The position numbers were made by a program, and so were the translations under genes. A stretch of DNA of 13,467 nt from Alphaproteobacteria bacterium (GTDB lineage Bacteria; Pseudomonadota; Alphaproteobacteria; Holosporales; Holosporaceae), in NCBI GenBank assembly GCA_016870135.1, contig VGCF01000022.1, positions 1 to 13,467 of the forward strand, written 5' to 3'. Below are positions 1 to 11,000 of the stretch, one piece after another; within the stretch, counting starts at the first letter, position 1; every line of letters begins with the position of its first letter. Below the pieces are notes generated by a model, which worked only from the letters and a program-made list of their open reading frames with translations, had not been told where the DNA came from and searched no databases.

Positions 1-532
1 TGTTCTTACGGTAAAAAAAGTCAAGGAAAAAGGCGTTCAGCAGAACAATGAGTCTGCGATCATCGCTTCTGCAGTTCTTGCAGAGATTCAAGCGGTGGAT
101 CGTCGTGTCAAAAATGAGGCCAGTTTAAAGAACATTGAGGGCCTAAATAATTATATCAAAAAAGCAGGAAATAAAGCCAAGAGAGCGAAATTTATCTCTG
201 TAAATCCACAGTGGTTGACGGGATTAAAAGGTTGGAAGAATTATCTTGTGCAAGAGGCAAAGAACCTGGAAGGGAAAATATTCGGCTTGGAGGGTCAAAA
301 ACCCACTTCGAAGACCAAAAAGGCCCTTAGAGATCTGAAAGATACGACTCAAAGACTGAAAAAGATGATTAATACGGTTACCCCGATTTTAGAGCAATCG
401 ACAAATTTGACTGCTCCAGTTGTGAGTGATCCAAAAGCATCGATATCCCAACAGAAACAGGACAAGAAAAGGGAGAAAAAAGCGGCGTTGAAGGCCAAAA
501 AAGCAGAAGTTGCCTCTGCTCTTAGGGGATAA
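1..532 (+). CDS. 3' end of a lysine-rich hypothetical protein
   Basis: The frame (codons from base 2) is open from the window edge to a TAA at 530-532, so this is the last 176 codons of a longer gene. A GTG at 95 is in frame, but nothing marks it as a start. The visible part is strongly basic and mostly helical in character, rich in Lys, Ala, Gln and Leu. It has one less charged stretch around the WLTGLKGWKNYL segment (about codons 60-71) and ends in a Lys/Ala-rich tail that looks like coiled coil or disordered linker. No catalytic motif or membrane segment is seen. A terminator follows 25 bases after the stop, so it ends its own transcript. I do not recognise the family. The composition resembles the next gene downstream (936-2993), but I could not align the two. 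Confidence 0.75.
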   Translation, partial: VLTVKKVKEKGVQQNNESAIIASAVLAEIQAVDRRVKNEASLKNIEGLNNYIKKAGNKAKRAKFISVNPQWLTGLKGWKNYLVQEAKNLEGKIFGLEGQKPTSKTKKALRDLKDTTQRLKKMINTVTPILEQSTNLTAPVVSDPKASISQQKQDKKREKKAALKAKKAEVASALRG

Positions 533-556
533 GTTGCATCGTTAAGAGGGTGTAGC

Positions 557-581
557 AAGGGGTGTTTGGGCACCCCTTTTT
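557..581 (+). terminator. Rho-independent terminator of the first gene
   Basis: AAGGGGTG (557-564) and CACCCCTT (571-578) form an 8-bp stem with a 6-base TTTGGG loop, running into a T tract (577-581). It lies 25 bases after the stop at 532. Confidence 0.8.
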
Positions 582-890
582 GATATCTATACGTTGACAC
601 AACGGCTTTCAGTCAGCTGACAACACTCAGAGCGATTGTAGAGTTGTTGACTGGCAATGCCACTGGTGTGGAATGCGGCCTCATGGGGGTGTGTAGTGTG
701 CACCTGTTGGCGGGGGGCATTGTTTCTGTCTGAACCAAACATATTGAACGTATAATAGGGAACAAAATGTCCTGTTTTTTATAATTTTCAAAGACATATT
801 AATGTTTTTTTTTTTTGTTTTGTTTTATAAATAAAAAGTTTTGCAATAATGTGCTGTTAGGTGTAAAAAAGACCTGGATTTTCAAAAAAA
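582..890. other. Non-coding stretch before the 685-residue gene
   Basis: No convincing gene is seen. The left half (about 600-730) is G-rich and contains a 40-odd codon open run without a usable start, possibly a decayed coding remnant. The right half is AT-rich with a run of 12 T near 805. No RNA gene was recognised on either strand. Confidence 0.5.
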
Positions 891-892
891 TA

Positions 893-901
893 TGATATGA
901 T
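893..901 (+). promoter_or_regulatory. Extended -10 promoter element of the 685-residue gene
   Basis: TGATATGAT has the extended -10 form (TG, one base, then TATGAT at 896-901), 34 bases before the ATG at 936. No good -35 box is seen 16-18 bases upstream, which is compatible with an extended -10 promoter. The small exported-protein genes at 5136 and 7372 have a similar TGATACAAT. Confidence 0.4.
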
Positions 902-935
902 GGTTTATGTTAAACACAAACTGGATTAAAAAAAA

Positions 936-2993
936 ATGAAAAAAAATGTATGGTTGGCCTTACTTTGCCTCAGCGTTGGGGTTGCGAGTGATGGTGTGAA
1001 GGGTGCGGATGGTGTGAAGGGTGCGCTGAGTAACTCAGAGATGAACCGTGTTTATCAGATTCTGAAGGGTAAGGATCTGAGTCAGGATCAAATAAGTGAA
1101 CTGAAAAAATACCTTACTATGGCAGATAATGATCAACTAAATGATCTATTTGGACCAGTGATGGAAAAATTGAGTGAACAGGAAAATAAAGTAGGGCAGA
1201 AGGCTCAGCAACAACAGAATATTCCTGCTGTACCGCAACAATACCTAGCCGCACCAGCCCCAGCCCCAGCCCCAGCCCCAGCCCCAGCCCCAGCCCCAGC
1301 AGCAGTCAATGCAGCACCGGTTGCACCAGCGAAGGACCAGGCCGTGATCGACATTTTAAAATTAAGAGATAAATTACTCGCTTTTTCTCTAAAAGATCTT
1401 GTGAAGATGAATTCTGAAGAATTTGAGAAAACTTTAGGCGACTATAATCTATTGTTTAATAATATTTCAGATGGTGATTTACGGAAACTTGGCGATAAGA
1501 TAGTGGTTGCTAGAGCGATTAGAGATAACGAAGATCCCGAGGGTCTTGGTAGGAACAACCGTACAATGTATGAGCGATATATGGCTGAGAACCGTCCAGG
1601 TGGTCGTCAAAACAACAATGCTGATGAAAACGATGAAGAGCTGCAAGCAGCCCTTAAGGCAATCAAAGAAATGGAAGAGGAGGAGCAAAGGAAAGAAAAT
1701 GAAGAGCTGCAACGCGTCATTCAGCTCAGCGAATTAGAGGAAAAGCAAAGGTTAGAAGATGAAAAGACATATGAGCAACAAATGCAAGAAGCCAATCGGC
1801 AAAGCCTAAACAAGAATTGGGTTAATGATCTATATGTACAGATGTACTACCCAGACATTCAGCTCAGCGAAGTAGAGGAAAAGCAAAGGTTAGAAGATGA
1901 AAAGACATATGAGCAACAAATGCAAGAAGCCAAGCGGCAAAGCCTAGCAGAGGCAAAGCAATTAAAGCAACGCTCTGTGTTGAATCAAGAGCAACGCTCT
2001 GTGTTGAGTCAGCTGAAGAAATCAGGTTTGTCAGAACAAGAGCAAAGCAGTATTCGAAAATTGCTAGTTGAATCAGGCGAGATACCAGACAAAGTTCATC
2101 GTAAAATTGAGAAATCAATAAAAAGAAAGAAAGAAAAACCTCGGAAAAAAGATATCGCTATTGAAAAAGCAGCAGCAGGTGCGGAAAATGCGAAAAAAGT
2201 TTGGAAGAATGTCGCCTATGTTATGCGCGGCTTTTTCGAAAAAGGCTTTGAATCTTTTAAATCAGATATAGATCAAATATATAAAAATAAAAGTAAGAGA
2301 GCGAATGCTCAGGCCAACTCTGATTTTGAGAAAATTGCACCTTTCTTCAAAGGAGTTCAGGATGATTTTAGCGCTTTTGATGAGGGTCCCGAGCCATTCA
2401 AAATTGAAAACAAAAGACAATTGTTGGATATGCTGAAAATGACCCAAAAATACGTAAAATTAATAGGATCTTCCGATTTGGATAAGAATTTTACAAATTT
2501 GGTGGAATTAATTAAGAACAAATCTATAGCTAGCTTGGCAGGAGAGAGTCTAACCCAAAAAACAAAGAAAGAGCTCGATTCTTGGTCAACAAAATTTGGT
2601 CTTGCCAAAGCAGACAATATCCAAAGTGCGATTCAGCAATCAAAATCACAATCATCTGTTTTTGGTTTAGACCAAATTGAAACAATCATTTCAAAATGGA
2701 TTCCACAAGAAGCAAGTGAATCGGAAGAAGTTTGCAGAAATGCCATGCGGCTGAAGGAAAAACCAAGAATGGTGCAAAAAATCTTTGGAAAAATTGTAGA
2801 AGAAGCGATTCCATTTTATGCCCCTTTTGGATGGACTGAGGATCAAAATAAAGTGAAGGAATTGTTAAGCGAGAAAATAGAGTGTTTGGCGGATGCATCT
2901 GTTGAAAAAATAAGACCAAAAAAAATCTCTAATGAAAACGAAGAAATGAGAAAAAAAAGATTGCAATATTTTGAAAAACTGATAAAAAAATAA
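936..2993 (+). CDS. Exported repeat-rich coiled-coil protein with UIM-like motifs
   Basis: A 685-residue protein of unrecognised family. It starts with a Sec-type signal peptide (Lys-Lys, a hydrophobic stretch, likely cut near residue 18). Then come a duplicated DGVKGA segment (residues 19-30), an eight-fold Ala-Pro run (106-121), a very acidic Glu/Gln-rich helical stretch (about 229-345) and a long Lys-rich helical C-terminal part with no recognised fold. The acidic stretch contains segments close to the ubiquitin-interacting motif consensus (258-268, 283-290, 329-339), partly inside an internal duplication. The ATG at 936 follows a promoter-like site; the Shine-Dalgarno is weak (GGAT). The last residues are encoded by DNA repeated twice more after the stop, and one extra A in a seven-A run would extend the protein. 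An effector or surface role is inference only; a structural filament or sheath protein is an alternative. Confidence 0.8.
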   Translation: MKKNVWLALLCLSVGVASDGVKGADGVKGALSNSEMNRVYQILKGKDLSQDQISELKKYLTMADNDQLNDLFGPVMEKLSEQENKVGQKAQQQQNIPAVPQQYLAAPAPAPAPAPAPAPAPAAVNAAPVAPAKDQAVIDILKLRDKLLAFSLKDLVKMNSEEFEKTLGDYNLLFNNISDGDLRKLGDKIVVARAIRDNEDPEGLGRNNRTMYERYMAENRPGGRQNNNADENDEELQAALKAIKEMEEEEQRKENEELQRVIQLSELEEKQRLEDEKTYEQQMQEANRQSLNKNWVNDLYVQMYYPDIQLSEVEEKQRLEDEKTYEQQMQEAKRQSLAEAKQLKQRSVLNQEQRSVLSQLKKSGLSEQEQSSIRKLLVESGEIPDKVHRKIEKSIKRKKEKPRKKDIAIEKAAAGAENAKKVWKNVAYVMRGFFEKGFESFKSDIDQIYKNKSKRANAQANSDFEKIAPFFKGVQDDFSAFDEGPEPFKIENKRQLLDMLKMTQKYVKLIGSSDLDKNFTNLVELIKNKSIASLAGESLTQKTKKELDSWSTKFGLAKADNIQSAIQQSKSQSSVFGLDQIETIISKWIPQEASESEEVCRNAMRLKEKPRMVQKIFGKIVEEAIPFYAPFGWTEDQNKVKELLSEKIECLADASVEKIRPKKISNENEEMRKKRLQYFEKLIKK
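990..1025 (+). repeat. 18-bp tandem duplication in the N-terminal coding part
   Basis: Two perfect copies (990-1007 and 1008-1025) encode DGVKGA twice, directly after the signal peptide. The unit length keeps the frame. Confidence 0.9.
1251..1298 (+). repeat. 6-bp repeat encoding the Ala-Pro run
   Basis: Eight GC(A/C)CCA units encode eight Ala-Pro pairs. This is locally very C-rich within an AT-rich gene. Loss or gain of units changes the linker by two residues and keeps the frame. Confidence 0.9.
1718..1946 (+). repeat. 91-bp internal duplication, offset 138
   Basis: 1718-1808 and 1856-1946 are 91 bases each and differ at only two positions (both T in the first copy, G in the second). They encode the IQLSE(L/V)EEKQRLEDE and EQQMQEA(N/K)RQSL segments. 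The 47 bases between encode an aromatic-rich spacer with no copy elsewhere in the window. The near identity suggests a recent duplication. Confidence 0.9.
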
Positions 2994-3213
2994 AAGAAAT
3001 CTCTGATGAAAACGAAGAAATGAGAAAAACTGATGAAAACGCAGAAATGAGAAAAAAAAGATTGCAATATTTTGAAAAACTGATAAAAAAATAAAAGAAA
3101 TCTCTGATGAAAACGAAGAAATGAGAAAAACTGATGAAAACGCAGAAATGAGAAAAACTTATGAAAACGCAGAAATGAGAAAAAAAAGATTGCAATATTT
3201 TAAACGCAACTAA
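2925..3213 (+). repeat. Three tandem copies of the gene's 3' end, stop codon included
   Basis: Copies begin at the ATCTCT at 2925, 2999 and 3100 (spacings 74 and 101). Copy 1 is the coding end of the 685-residue gene. Copy 2 has one extra 27-bp subunit encoding DENAEMRKT, and copy 3 has two. Copies 1 and 2 end in CTGAT, seven A and TAA; copy 3 diverges to a different tail with TAA at 3211-3213. Each downstream copy lies in another frame, and each would be joined by inserting one A into the preceding seven-A run. Confidence 0.85.
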
Positions 3214-3239
3214 AATATTGTCGGCTAGATGAATAAACG

Positions 3240-3270
3240 AAAAGGGGTGCTTAAAAAGTTCCCCTTTTTT
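3240..3270 (+). terminator. Terminator after the repeated 3' tails, possibly bidirectional
   Basis: AAAAGGGG (3240-3247) pairs with CCCCTTTT (3261-3268) across a 13-base loop and is followed by further T (to 3270). The A-rich left arm would also serve minus-strand transcripts from the MotB/OmpA-like gene. Confidence 0.65.
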
Positions 3271-3542
3271 ACCTGTGTGTCGGATGTTTGTTTTTCATTG
3301 TCTTGCATTTGAACCGTTGCAAACGGTGTAACGTTGCCATTATATCATCATTCATGTTGGTAAAAAACAAAATGGTAATTCTGTTTCAAACCATTAACCA
3401 AGCATAAAAACGAACGTTTAAATACAACCTTTAAACACAAACGCTGTTAGACAAGGGGTGTCAGAGCGGCACCATGGATATAAAGTGGTGCTGTCTGGCT
3501 ATACTCCCACAGCGGGCTTTCAGTACCCCTTACAGCGGGCTT
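3271..3542. other. Non-coding region between convergent genes
   Basis: No gene is supported. It holds a small CCGTT-GCA-AACGG dyad (about 3313-3325), AT-rich sequence with TTAAACACAAAC (also present near 909), a hairpin at 3460-3499 and the outer copy of a 22-bp repeat. Open frames here are short and antisense to, or overlap, the MotB/OmpA-like gene. Confidence 0.5.
3460..3499. other. Imperfect 14-bp inverted repeat
   Basis: The arms around GCACCA (3469-3474) and TGGTGC (3486-3491) extend outward through wobble pairs, one bulged G and CAGA/TCTG, closing an 11-base loop. It lies 44 bases past the stop of the minus-strand gene ending at 3543. There is no T run, so it is not a standard terminator; it could protect the transcript's 3' end. 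Confidence 0.4.
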
Positions 3543-3553
3543 TCAGTACCCCT
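3509..3553. repeat. 22-bp tandem repeat at the 3' end of the MotB/OmpA-like gene
   Basis: Two perfect copies, 3509-3530 and 3532-3553, one base apart. The inner copy contains the last codons and stop of the minus-strand gene; the outer copy is downstream of it. Confidence 0.9.
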
Positions 3554-4448
3554 GATCAAACATCAATTCAATGCGACGATCTTTTGAAGAGTGTTTACCC
3601 AAAACCAGAGGGCGAAATTCCCCAAACCCTGCCACAGCCAAACGCTCGGATGGAAATCCTGCGCTGATCAAGAAATTGGCCACAGAGATGGCTCGAGCCG
3701 TGGATAATTCCAAGTTGGACTTAAAGCGTCCTTTTGCACTGATGGGGGTTAAATCTGTATGACCATCAATGCGTAAAACCCATGACACGTTTTTCGGAAT
3801 ACGCTGCATGATGTCGTGCAGCGCGTTGCAAAACGCCGTTAATTCTTGCTTGCCCTTGGTATTAATGGCGGCAGACCCTAAATCAAATAGAATTTCAGAG
3901 GAAAAGATGAACCGATCGCCCACAATACGAATTTCTTTAAGATCTTGCAGGGCTTTTTTTAACTCACCAAAAAAAACAGAACGTGCATCGGACAGACTGT
4001 GAATTTCTTTTAACAACGCCGCTTCTAATTGATCGGATATGTCTTTGTTCTTCTGATTCAAATTCTCTATGGTCTGCTGGGCGTTGGCATGCTCGGTGCT
4101 CAAGGTTTTCCAGGCCGATTCTGTTTCAACCAGGCGTGCTTGAACCTCGGCGTACAGCGTTTCCCATTTGGATATTTGGTTTTTTCGATTGATCAAGATT
4201 TTATTGTTCTGCTTTATCTTTTCTTGCAGCGTGTTTAACTTGGTTTGCAACAGAACCAAAGATGAATCTTTTCCCTGCATGATACTGCGGGTACAAACAT
4301 ACGACACCACAAAAATCATGAAGGCAAAGAGGATCACCGTCAGCAACGCAGATAAGGCGTCAACAAATCCGGGCCATACATGATTGGTCAGACTGTTATG
4401 GTCCTCTTTTGGTCTATTGCGATGAGACAAGCGATGCGGCAACATCAC
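3543..4448 (-). CDS. MotB/OmpA-type peptidoglycan-binding inner-membrane protein
   Basis: 301 residues with a MotB-like layout. A short cytoplasmic N-terminus is followed by a single membrane helix starting WPGFVDALSALLTVILFAF (about 25-43); Asp30 sits where MotB carries its proton-accepting Asp. A coiled-coil linker (about 65-160) leads to a C-terminal OmpA domain with DGHTD, the NLELSTARA peptidoglycan-binding helix, AVAGFGEFRPL and a final RRIEL. Such proteins anchor a membrane complex to peptidoglycan and usually work with a MotA/ExbB-like partner, which is not in this window. The GTG at 4448 is chosen because AAAGGAG, overlapping the frr stop, lies 8 bases upstream; the ATG one codon later is the alternative. 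It is likely co-transcribed with frr (13-base gap). Whether it serves motility or a Tol-like role cannot be told. Confidence 0.85.
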   Translation of the reverse strand: MMLPHRLSHRNRPKEDHNSLTNHVWPGFVDALSALLTVILFAFMIFVVSYVCTRSIMQGKDSSLVLLQTKLNTLQEKIKQNNKILINRKNQISKWETLYAEVQARLVETESAWKTLSTEHANAQQTIENLNQKNKDISDQLEAALLKEIHSLSDARSVFFGELKKALQDLKEIRIVGDRFIFSSEILFDLGSAAINTKGKQELTAFCNALHDIMQRIPKNVSWVLRIDGHTDLTPISAKGRFKSNLELSTARAISVANFLISAGFPSERLAVAGFGEFRPLVLGKHSSKDRRIELMFDQGY

Positions 4449-4461
4449 GATTGGGGCTCCT

Positions 4462-5007
4462 TTAATGCTTTAAGATTTCTTTTTCTTTTTCAGCCAACAA
4501 ACGCTCTATTTCCGCAATGGTATCATCCACAATTTTTTGTACCTCTTTTTTCAAGTTGTGCCATTCATCTTCTGAAAAATCATCCTTGCTGACACCATCC
4601 AATGTTTCGCGTCGCACATTTCGTACGCCGATTTTGGTGTTTTCGGCATGATCTTTTGCTATTTTTGCAAATTCTTTGCGGCGCTCTTGAGTTAACTCTG
4701 GCAAGTGAACCTTTAGAATATTTCCATCAATCACAGGATTCATACCAAAAGCTTGTAGTGCTTTTGATACCGCAGAAACCACGCTTGAATCCCAAACCTG
4801 AATGCTTAGGGTGCGTGCTTCGGGTGCACTGACGGTGGATACTTGGGATAACGGGGTGCGACCACCATAGGCTTCTACGGTTAATGATTCCAGAAGCGCT
4901 GGGGTGGCTCTGGATGTGCGTACACCAGACAAACGGGTTTTTAATGCATCCAAACTGGACGCCAATTCCTTTTTCAATTCGGCAACGATGCTGTTTTGCA
5001 TGGTCAT
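4462..5007 (-). CDS. frr: Ribosome recycling factor
   Basis: 181 residues, close to the usual ~185. Frr splits post-termination ribosomes together with EF-G in the cytoplasm. Family hallmarks are clear: the N-terminal helix with ALKTRLSGVRTSRATPALLE, then VEAYGGRTPLSQVSTVSAPEARTL, a GNILKVHLPELTQERRKEF segment, and KIGVRNVRRE in the long helical arm, ending in a charged helix. The first ATG (5007) is used; a second ATG is two codons in. There is no clear Shine-Dalgarno, but a good promoter lies just upstream. In many bacteria frr follows pyrH; here the upstream neighbour is a divergent gene for a small exported protein, and the MotB/OmpA-like gene follows directly. Confidence 0.97.
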   Translation of the reverse strand: MTMQNSIVAELKKELASSLDALKTRLSGVRTSRATPALLESLTVEAYGGRTPLSQVSTVSAPEARTLSIQVWDSSVVSAVSKALQAFGMNPVIDGNILKVHLPELTQERRKEFAKIAKDHAENTKIGVRNVRRETLDGVSKDDFSEDEWHNLKKEVQKIVDDTIAEIERLLAEKEKEILKH

Positions 5008-8000
5008 CAGATTTGTTTCAAATATTATGGACCAGTATAGGCCATTATGGCTCGCATTTCAAAGAGGGGGGTCTGGACATGCATTATATGTATTGTTCAT
5101 TTTTTTTTGATACAATCAGCTATCACTATTTTTTTGTGCTTTTTATTTTTTTTCATCAAAACAAAACTATTTTTATTTCTGGGGTATTCGTTGTTTTTTG
5201 CCATCTTGTTATGGTCTGTGCAAAAAGCACGCCTGTTGTTGTCAAGAACGCGCAATCGTTCAGCATGACGGCCAAAAAAGTGGCGGCACCTAGGACAAAA
5301 ATAACCACATCTGCCACAAAAACACCGTTGCCTGTATCATTGTCTGGCGGGGCAACCATGTCTGCTGCGCTTGCTTTTCCTGCTGTTGTGCAGCCCCCTC
5401 TGCCTGTTCTGCCGAAAACCCCGTCCATGCCCAATACCCCCACAGCACCCCAGAGCCCTATTGTTCCTACGGCCCTCATGGGATTTGGGAATTTTTGGAA
5501 TAATATGTCTAGTTTAACCACAGCAAACACGACCATTTCCATGAATACTGGGAATTATTTTGGTCCTGGGGCCACCATTATGAATGCAAACTTGGGCAAT
5601 GTGAATATCGGTGTTGCACCATCGGTAAAATCATATGGTCCATCCGTTTATTGGTAATTTTACAGTATAAAGGTTTTAAATAAAAACTAATTTACGTTTT
5701 TTAAACAAAAAGAACTTATATTTAGAAATGAATCAACCAAAGAAAAAACAATGCACAGTATTTTCTGTGCTGTATATTCAAAAAAAGGAAAAATTATGAA
5801 AAAGTTTAATATGTTCGCGTTAATTGCATTGTCATTGGCCGCTGTTGGAAATGTGGGGGCGACTGGTGGTACGCAGTTTGGTGCATTACCATCTTCTTTC
5901 CCTACTCCGATTGTGAATCGGTCGGGAGCTTTGAAGGCTCTGAAGATAGCATCACGGCCAACCAGTAATAACCTTGTGTCCAACGCGTTGAGTAAGACCA
6001 ATGCCCTTGCCGTAAGTGCAATGGGTGCGTTGACAGCCAATACAAAAGCAGGGACCAAGGCCAAGTTTGACTCTACAGCCTTCCAACAGGGTGCGCAGGT
6101 TACTAACGAGCAAACTTCTCAAGTATCCGGTGGTATGAATCAGATGGGGCAAAACGTTGCAGCATCTAATAATGTAACAACAAATATGCTTACTGGTGCT
6201 AACCTTAGGAATATTAAAGCAGTAGTCGACACTCAACCCAACCCAACGTCTGCCATGAGCACGCTGACTTCGAATACGAAGAACACAGGTAATGTCAGCT
6301 TCATAAACAGCAGTATAGCAAAACCAGGTGCTCCTTCTGTGGGTAATTCCAATGGTCAGGCTGGAGAACCAGGTGTGTTGCCATCCGCAGGAACAGCCCA
6401 AGCAACCGTTGTTTCAGCGAAAGATGGAGCCTTTGGTAACGTGACTTCGAAAATTGGATTGATGACTCAAGGTTCTAGCAACTCCATGGGCGGATCGATT
6501 GGATCGACCAACAACTTGAACCTTATGGGTAATTTTGGTTCAAACAGCTAATTCGTTGGATTGCAAGGATTCAAGGAATATATGGCCTGCCCCAGCTGGG
6601 GTAGGTTTTTTTATATATTTAAGAATGATATTGTCTTTTTTTTAAACAAAAGCGTATAAAGTATAATAAAATTAAAATATTTTAAAAATGAAAAATCTCA
6701 ACCGTGGTGCTATTTTTTGCATCATTTTTACACCTTCTTTTTTTGCAACGACGGTTTTTGCAAGCACAGGTGCGTCCATTCCTAAACCATCTGCGCGAAT
6801 GTCTATCCCATCAAGGGGCACAATTCTTTGTCTAGCTGAACGGGTAAAGCGGGTGACAGCGCTTTCTGCCGTTGATGCCATAACCAAAGGCAAATCTAGC
6901 ATGAGTTTTAATTCTGCAGCCTTTACCCACGGGGCCCAGTTGAATAGCAACAATTCATCTATGGTTCAGGGGGCGTCTTCTGTACAGGCAGGGACAAGTG
7001 CTGGCAGCACAGTATTAAACAGCGATTTGCTAACCGGGGCAAACTTGACGACTGTTGGAAAGATGTTTTCTGGGGCGACTGGAAATTTGGTCAAAAAAAT
7101 GCAAACCAGCGCCATTGCGTCAAAAAATATCAGCACGTCGGGCTCTGCGTCTACAAAAGTCAAGGGGGATGCTGGAACTCTGGGGAACTCTTCGTTTTCT
7201 CAAGCGAGTACGGTTCTGGGGGCAACTGTGGCGCAAGGTCCAGTGACGGGCTCTGTAGGGACGGTCAACCTTACTGGAAATGTCTCTAATCCCAACAGTT
7301 GATTTTTACCAAATGTTTTTTGTCTTTGTTCATATTATTTTGATACAATGAACAAAAAAGGATTTAATACAATGAAATTTAAAAGCATATTGTTTTGTGT
7401 TTTTTGTCTTTTTGGATGGACCAGTGTTAAAATGAACGCGCTGTTGATGGTAAAAAACAAACCCTCTGTATCCAAAAAAAGCTCTGTATCCAAAAAAACT
7501 TCTGTATCCAAAAAAACTTCTGTATCCAAGACCTTGTCTAGGCCTTTAAGTCGCATTGCATTCGCAGAATCTGCACTTGCATCTTCTGCCCCTGGCAGTA
7601 CGGTGAGCTCAAACGCCACGGTCAGCGGAACAAGCCTGTCGGATCTGAATCTTGGTACTGTTGGGGCGTTGTCTAATGTGAGCAGTAAAACCACAGGTAA
7701 TACGAGCATCAGTTTGGATGGAGCGGCATTCATGAATGGAGCAACCATTGCGGTGGGGTCTAGTAATGACGTTCAGGGGGCCCAACAATCGATAGGCAAT
7801 GTGTTGGGGGGCAGTAACACCACCGCGGTTTCGGGTTATTCTGGTGCTACGCTTGGTTCTGCGTCCAGTTTCAACGGGGGAACGTCTAGCGGAGTAAGCA
7901 ACATATCCAATCAAACCACAGGAGACTTTGCGTTCCATATGAATGGCGGGGCAGGGGGTGGGGTGGGTTCATTGACATTGCAAAACGGATCAGCGGTCGT

Positions 8001-11000
8001 GGGAGGGCGGACCACAACGAGTATTGTGGGGGGAGCAACTCATTATTCCCAGTTATCAGCGAATTGATCTGCTTATCATGCACATTTTTACAGATCTGTA
8101 TTAAAATATTATACAATTATTAATAAATATAAAATAAAATGGATAAAATGAATTACTAATGGATTTTTAAATGGAGTGTGTAAAAAATAGTGACTTTTTG
8201 AACAGTCTGGGCTGTCCAAGGAGAAGAGACGGCATTCGGTGGTGCCTGATCATTGTATTAACCCTGGGGGCGGCATTGGTTGGCGCACGGCCGCCTGGTG
8301 CCACCATCGCTTCTGGAACGAGTAAGCCTTCTCTGAATTCTTCAAGATCGATGCGATCATTGCGCGCCATTCATATGAATATGAAACAACCAAACTTTTA
8401 TAATACAACCACATATTTAACCTTGAATATGACGAATCATTTGCAAAATGCAACCATCAGCGGGTCCAGTGTGGGTAACGGTGTTTTAAATGCCAGAAGC
8501 ATTGCTCCTTTTGCCGGGCAAAGTTAATCTTTTTTTATCAAAAAAAATGTTATGTTTAAAATAAATAAAAATGCAAAAGGAATATATAATGAAAAGTGGT
8601 AATTTTTTAACAAACATATCATCTTTTTTATCTTTGGCTGTGATCTTATCAGGCGCGTTTAATCAGTCTGTTTCCGCGGGATTTAATAGACAAAACAAGC
8701 TGGCAGCAGAGCTAAGCGCAATGACCTTCAATCAGAGTGGTGGATTGGTTTTACCCCAGCCGTTAGCAATCCCGGCACCAACTATTTCTCCACCAAGTGC
8801 TGCTCCTTCTCCTGCACCAAGTGCTGCTCCTCCTTCTCCTGCACCAAGTGCTGCTCCTTCTTCTGCGCCAGTAACCACACAATCAGAAGTTGCAAGTGGT
8901 CCCAGTCTTGAAGAAAAGAAGATCGAGTAAATTGTAAAAAAAGAGATCGATGAAATTGTAAAAAAAGTGATGACAAAAGAGATCAAATTTGCTAATAAGT
9001 GTGTTCTTCAAAAAAAAGGGAAAAAGCTAAAAGGGCATGACCAGAAAACAAGTAAAAAAGTAACTGCGGCCTAATGATTTTATCCTCATAACGTATCATC
9101 GGCAGGGGTGTTTACCCTGTTGGTGGATACATGGTATTATAAAAACATTGATTTTTTGGTGCAAATACGACTGTGTCTCCTCTTATTGACGATATTCAAG
9201 AAGAACTGCGTCGCGAAGATTTTTTTAATACATTAAAAAAGCGATTGCCCTGGATCATTGGCGCGGTCGCAGCCGTATTAATGGCCACCTCTGGGTATAC
9301 ATTCGTGCAGTGGAGGGCGGAAAAAAACCTGGTTTTATACGAAAATCTGTACGAACAAGCCTTGGAAAAAATAGAACAAAAAGACCATGTGGGTGCAGAA
9401 AAATTGTTACAAGATGTGGCAAAACAGTGTCCAGGATTGGAATTTCTGGCCCTGATGACATTGGCTGATATACACAAAACACAGCTGATTGACATGACAG
9501 AGCCATCTGCGGATTCGTTGTCGAAAAAAACGGAACAAAGACCGTCAGGTGATGCCGATCCCCAGATATTTCTCGATGTGCGTAAAAAACTCGCGTCATT
9601 GGATTATCGCCTCTTATCTCGATTTTCAGATGCTGAACTGAGTCAGTTTTTATCCTTGTGCCGATTCATGTTGGATGCCAAACAACCATGGTCTTATTTT
9701 GGGCCTTCTCAACTGATTCGTTATCATCATGGGTCCAAAACAGACACGGTGCCCGTTCCTTTGTCGGCTCAAGATGTGACCAACAGTTTGAATGGATTTC
9801 ATGCCAACCCGATGTGGGTGCCGCTTAGCAAGGCCATCAGTACCATAGAATATTCCAAGGGCAGTGCAGAGCAGAGCACGTCGTTAAAAGAATGGATTCA
9901 GCATTCAAACACCCCCATGCCGTTGATGACCTTGATGGGATTGGCTCAGGATTTTCATAGATGAAAAAGTCAGTCACCCCGTCTCGTTTTAAAAACATGT
10001 CCTGTAGCCTGATGTGCGTTGGGTTATTATCTGGGTGTTCCGGATTAAGTCGACTGTTTCAGGCCAAGAAAATCCCTGTTCAAGGTGTGCGTACGGCATT
10101 ATATGCACCAGAATTCAAAGAGACGGAAAAAGCCGTTTTTTCTGTTGACAAACTTCGGTCCACTCTAATATCTGCCCAGCAATGGCCTCAACCCGGTTTG
10201 AACTCTAATCATCATATGGGGGCGTTTGCACTCAATGGCGAGCCATCTTGGTCCTTACATCGTGTGTGGAAAAGGGGGGTATCCAGAGGAGTCACATTAC
10301 CCGTTGCCCCTGTAAGCACCACCGATCGTATATTCATTATGGATCATGCTGGGTTTTTATCAGCCTTGGATTGGAATGGTCGAACCCTGTGGTCGGTCCA
10401 GGTTAATCGAGAAAAAAATACCTATGGTATGGGGGGCGGTCTAGCCACGGATGGAGAACGTGTTTACGTCACCACACCACACAAGTGGGTTTTGGCACTG
10501 GATTGCGCCAGTGGAAAAGTGCTGTGGTCATATCGTCTGATGCATCCCGCACGCAATGGTTTAGCCATTTCTGGCAACAGGCTGGCCTTGTTAACGTTGG
10601 GCAATCAAACGATCGTTTTGGATGCCTGCACGGGCAAAGAGGTGTGGGATGATCAGGGTATGAAAGAAGATACCTTGATTTTAGGAGGTTCCATTCCGGC
10701 TGTGACAAGAGATCGGGTGATTGTAGCCAGCGTATCAGGGGAAATAATGGCTCTGTCTTTGGATTCTGGCGACCGATTGTGGGACAGGCCTTTGGCCACC
10801 ATCAGTTCTGCAGAGGGTGAAAAGAATTTCAGACATTTGCAAGCTTATCCTGTGGTGGTGGGATCCCAGGTCTATGCCACAAGTGATCATGGTCATATCA
10901 TGTGCTGTGATCTCTATTCGGGTGATGTGATATGGTCGCGCGATGCGGGCGGTATGCAAACTCCCATCGTTGTGGGCGATGTTTTGATCGCATTGACCAG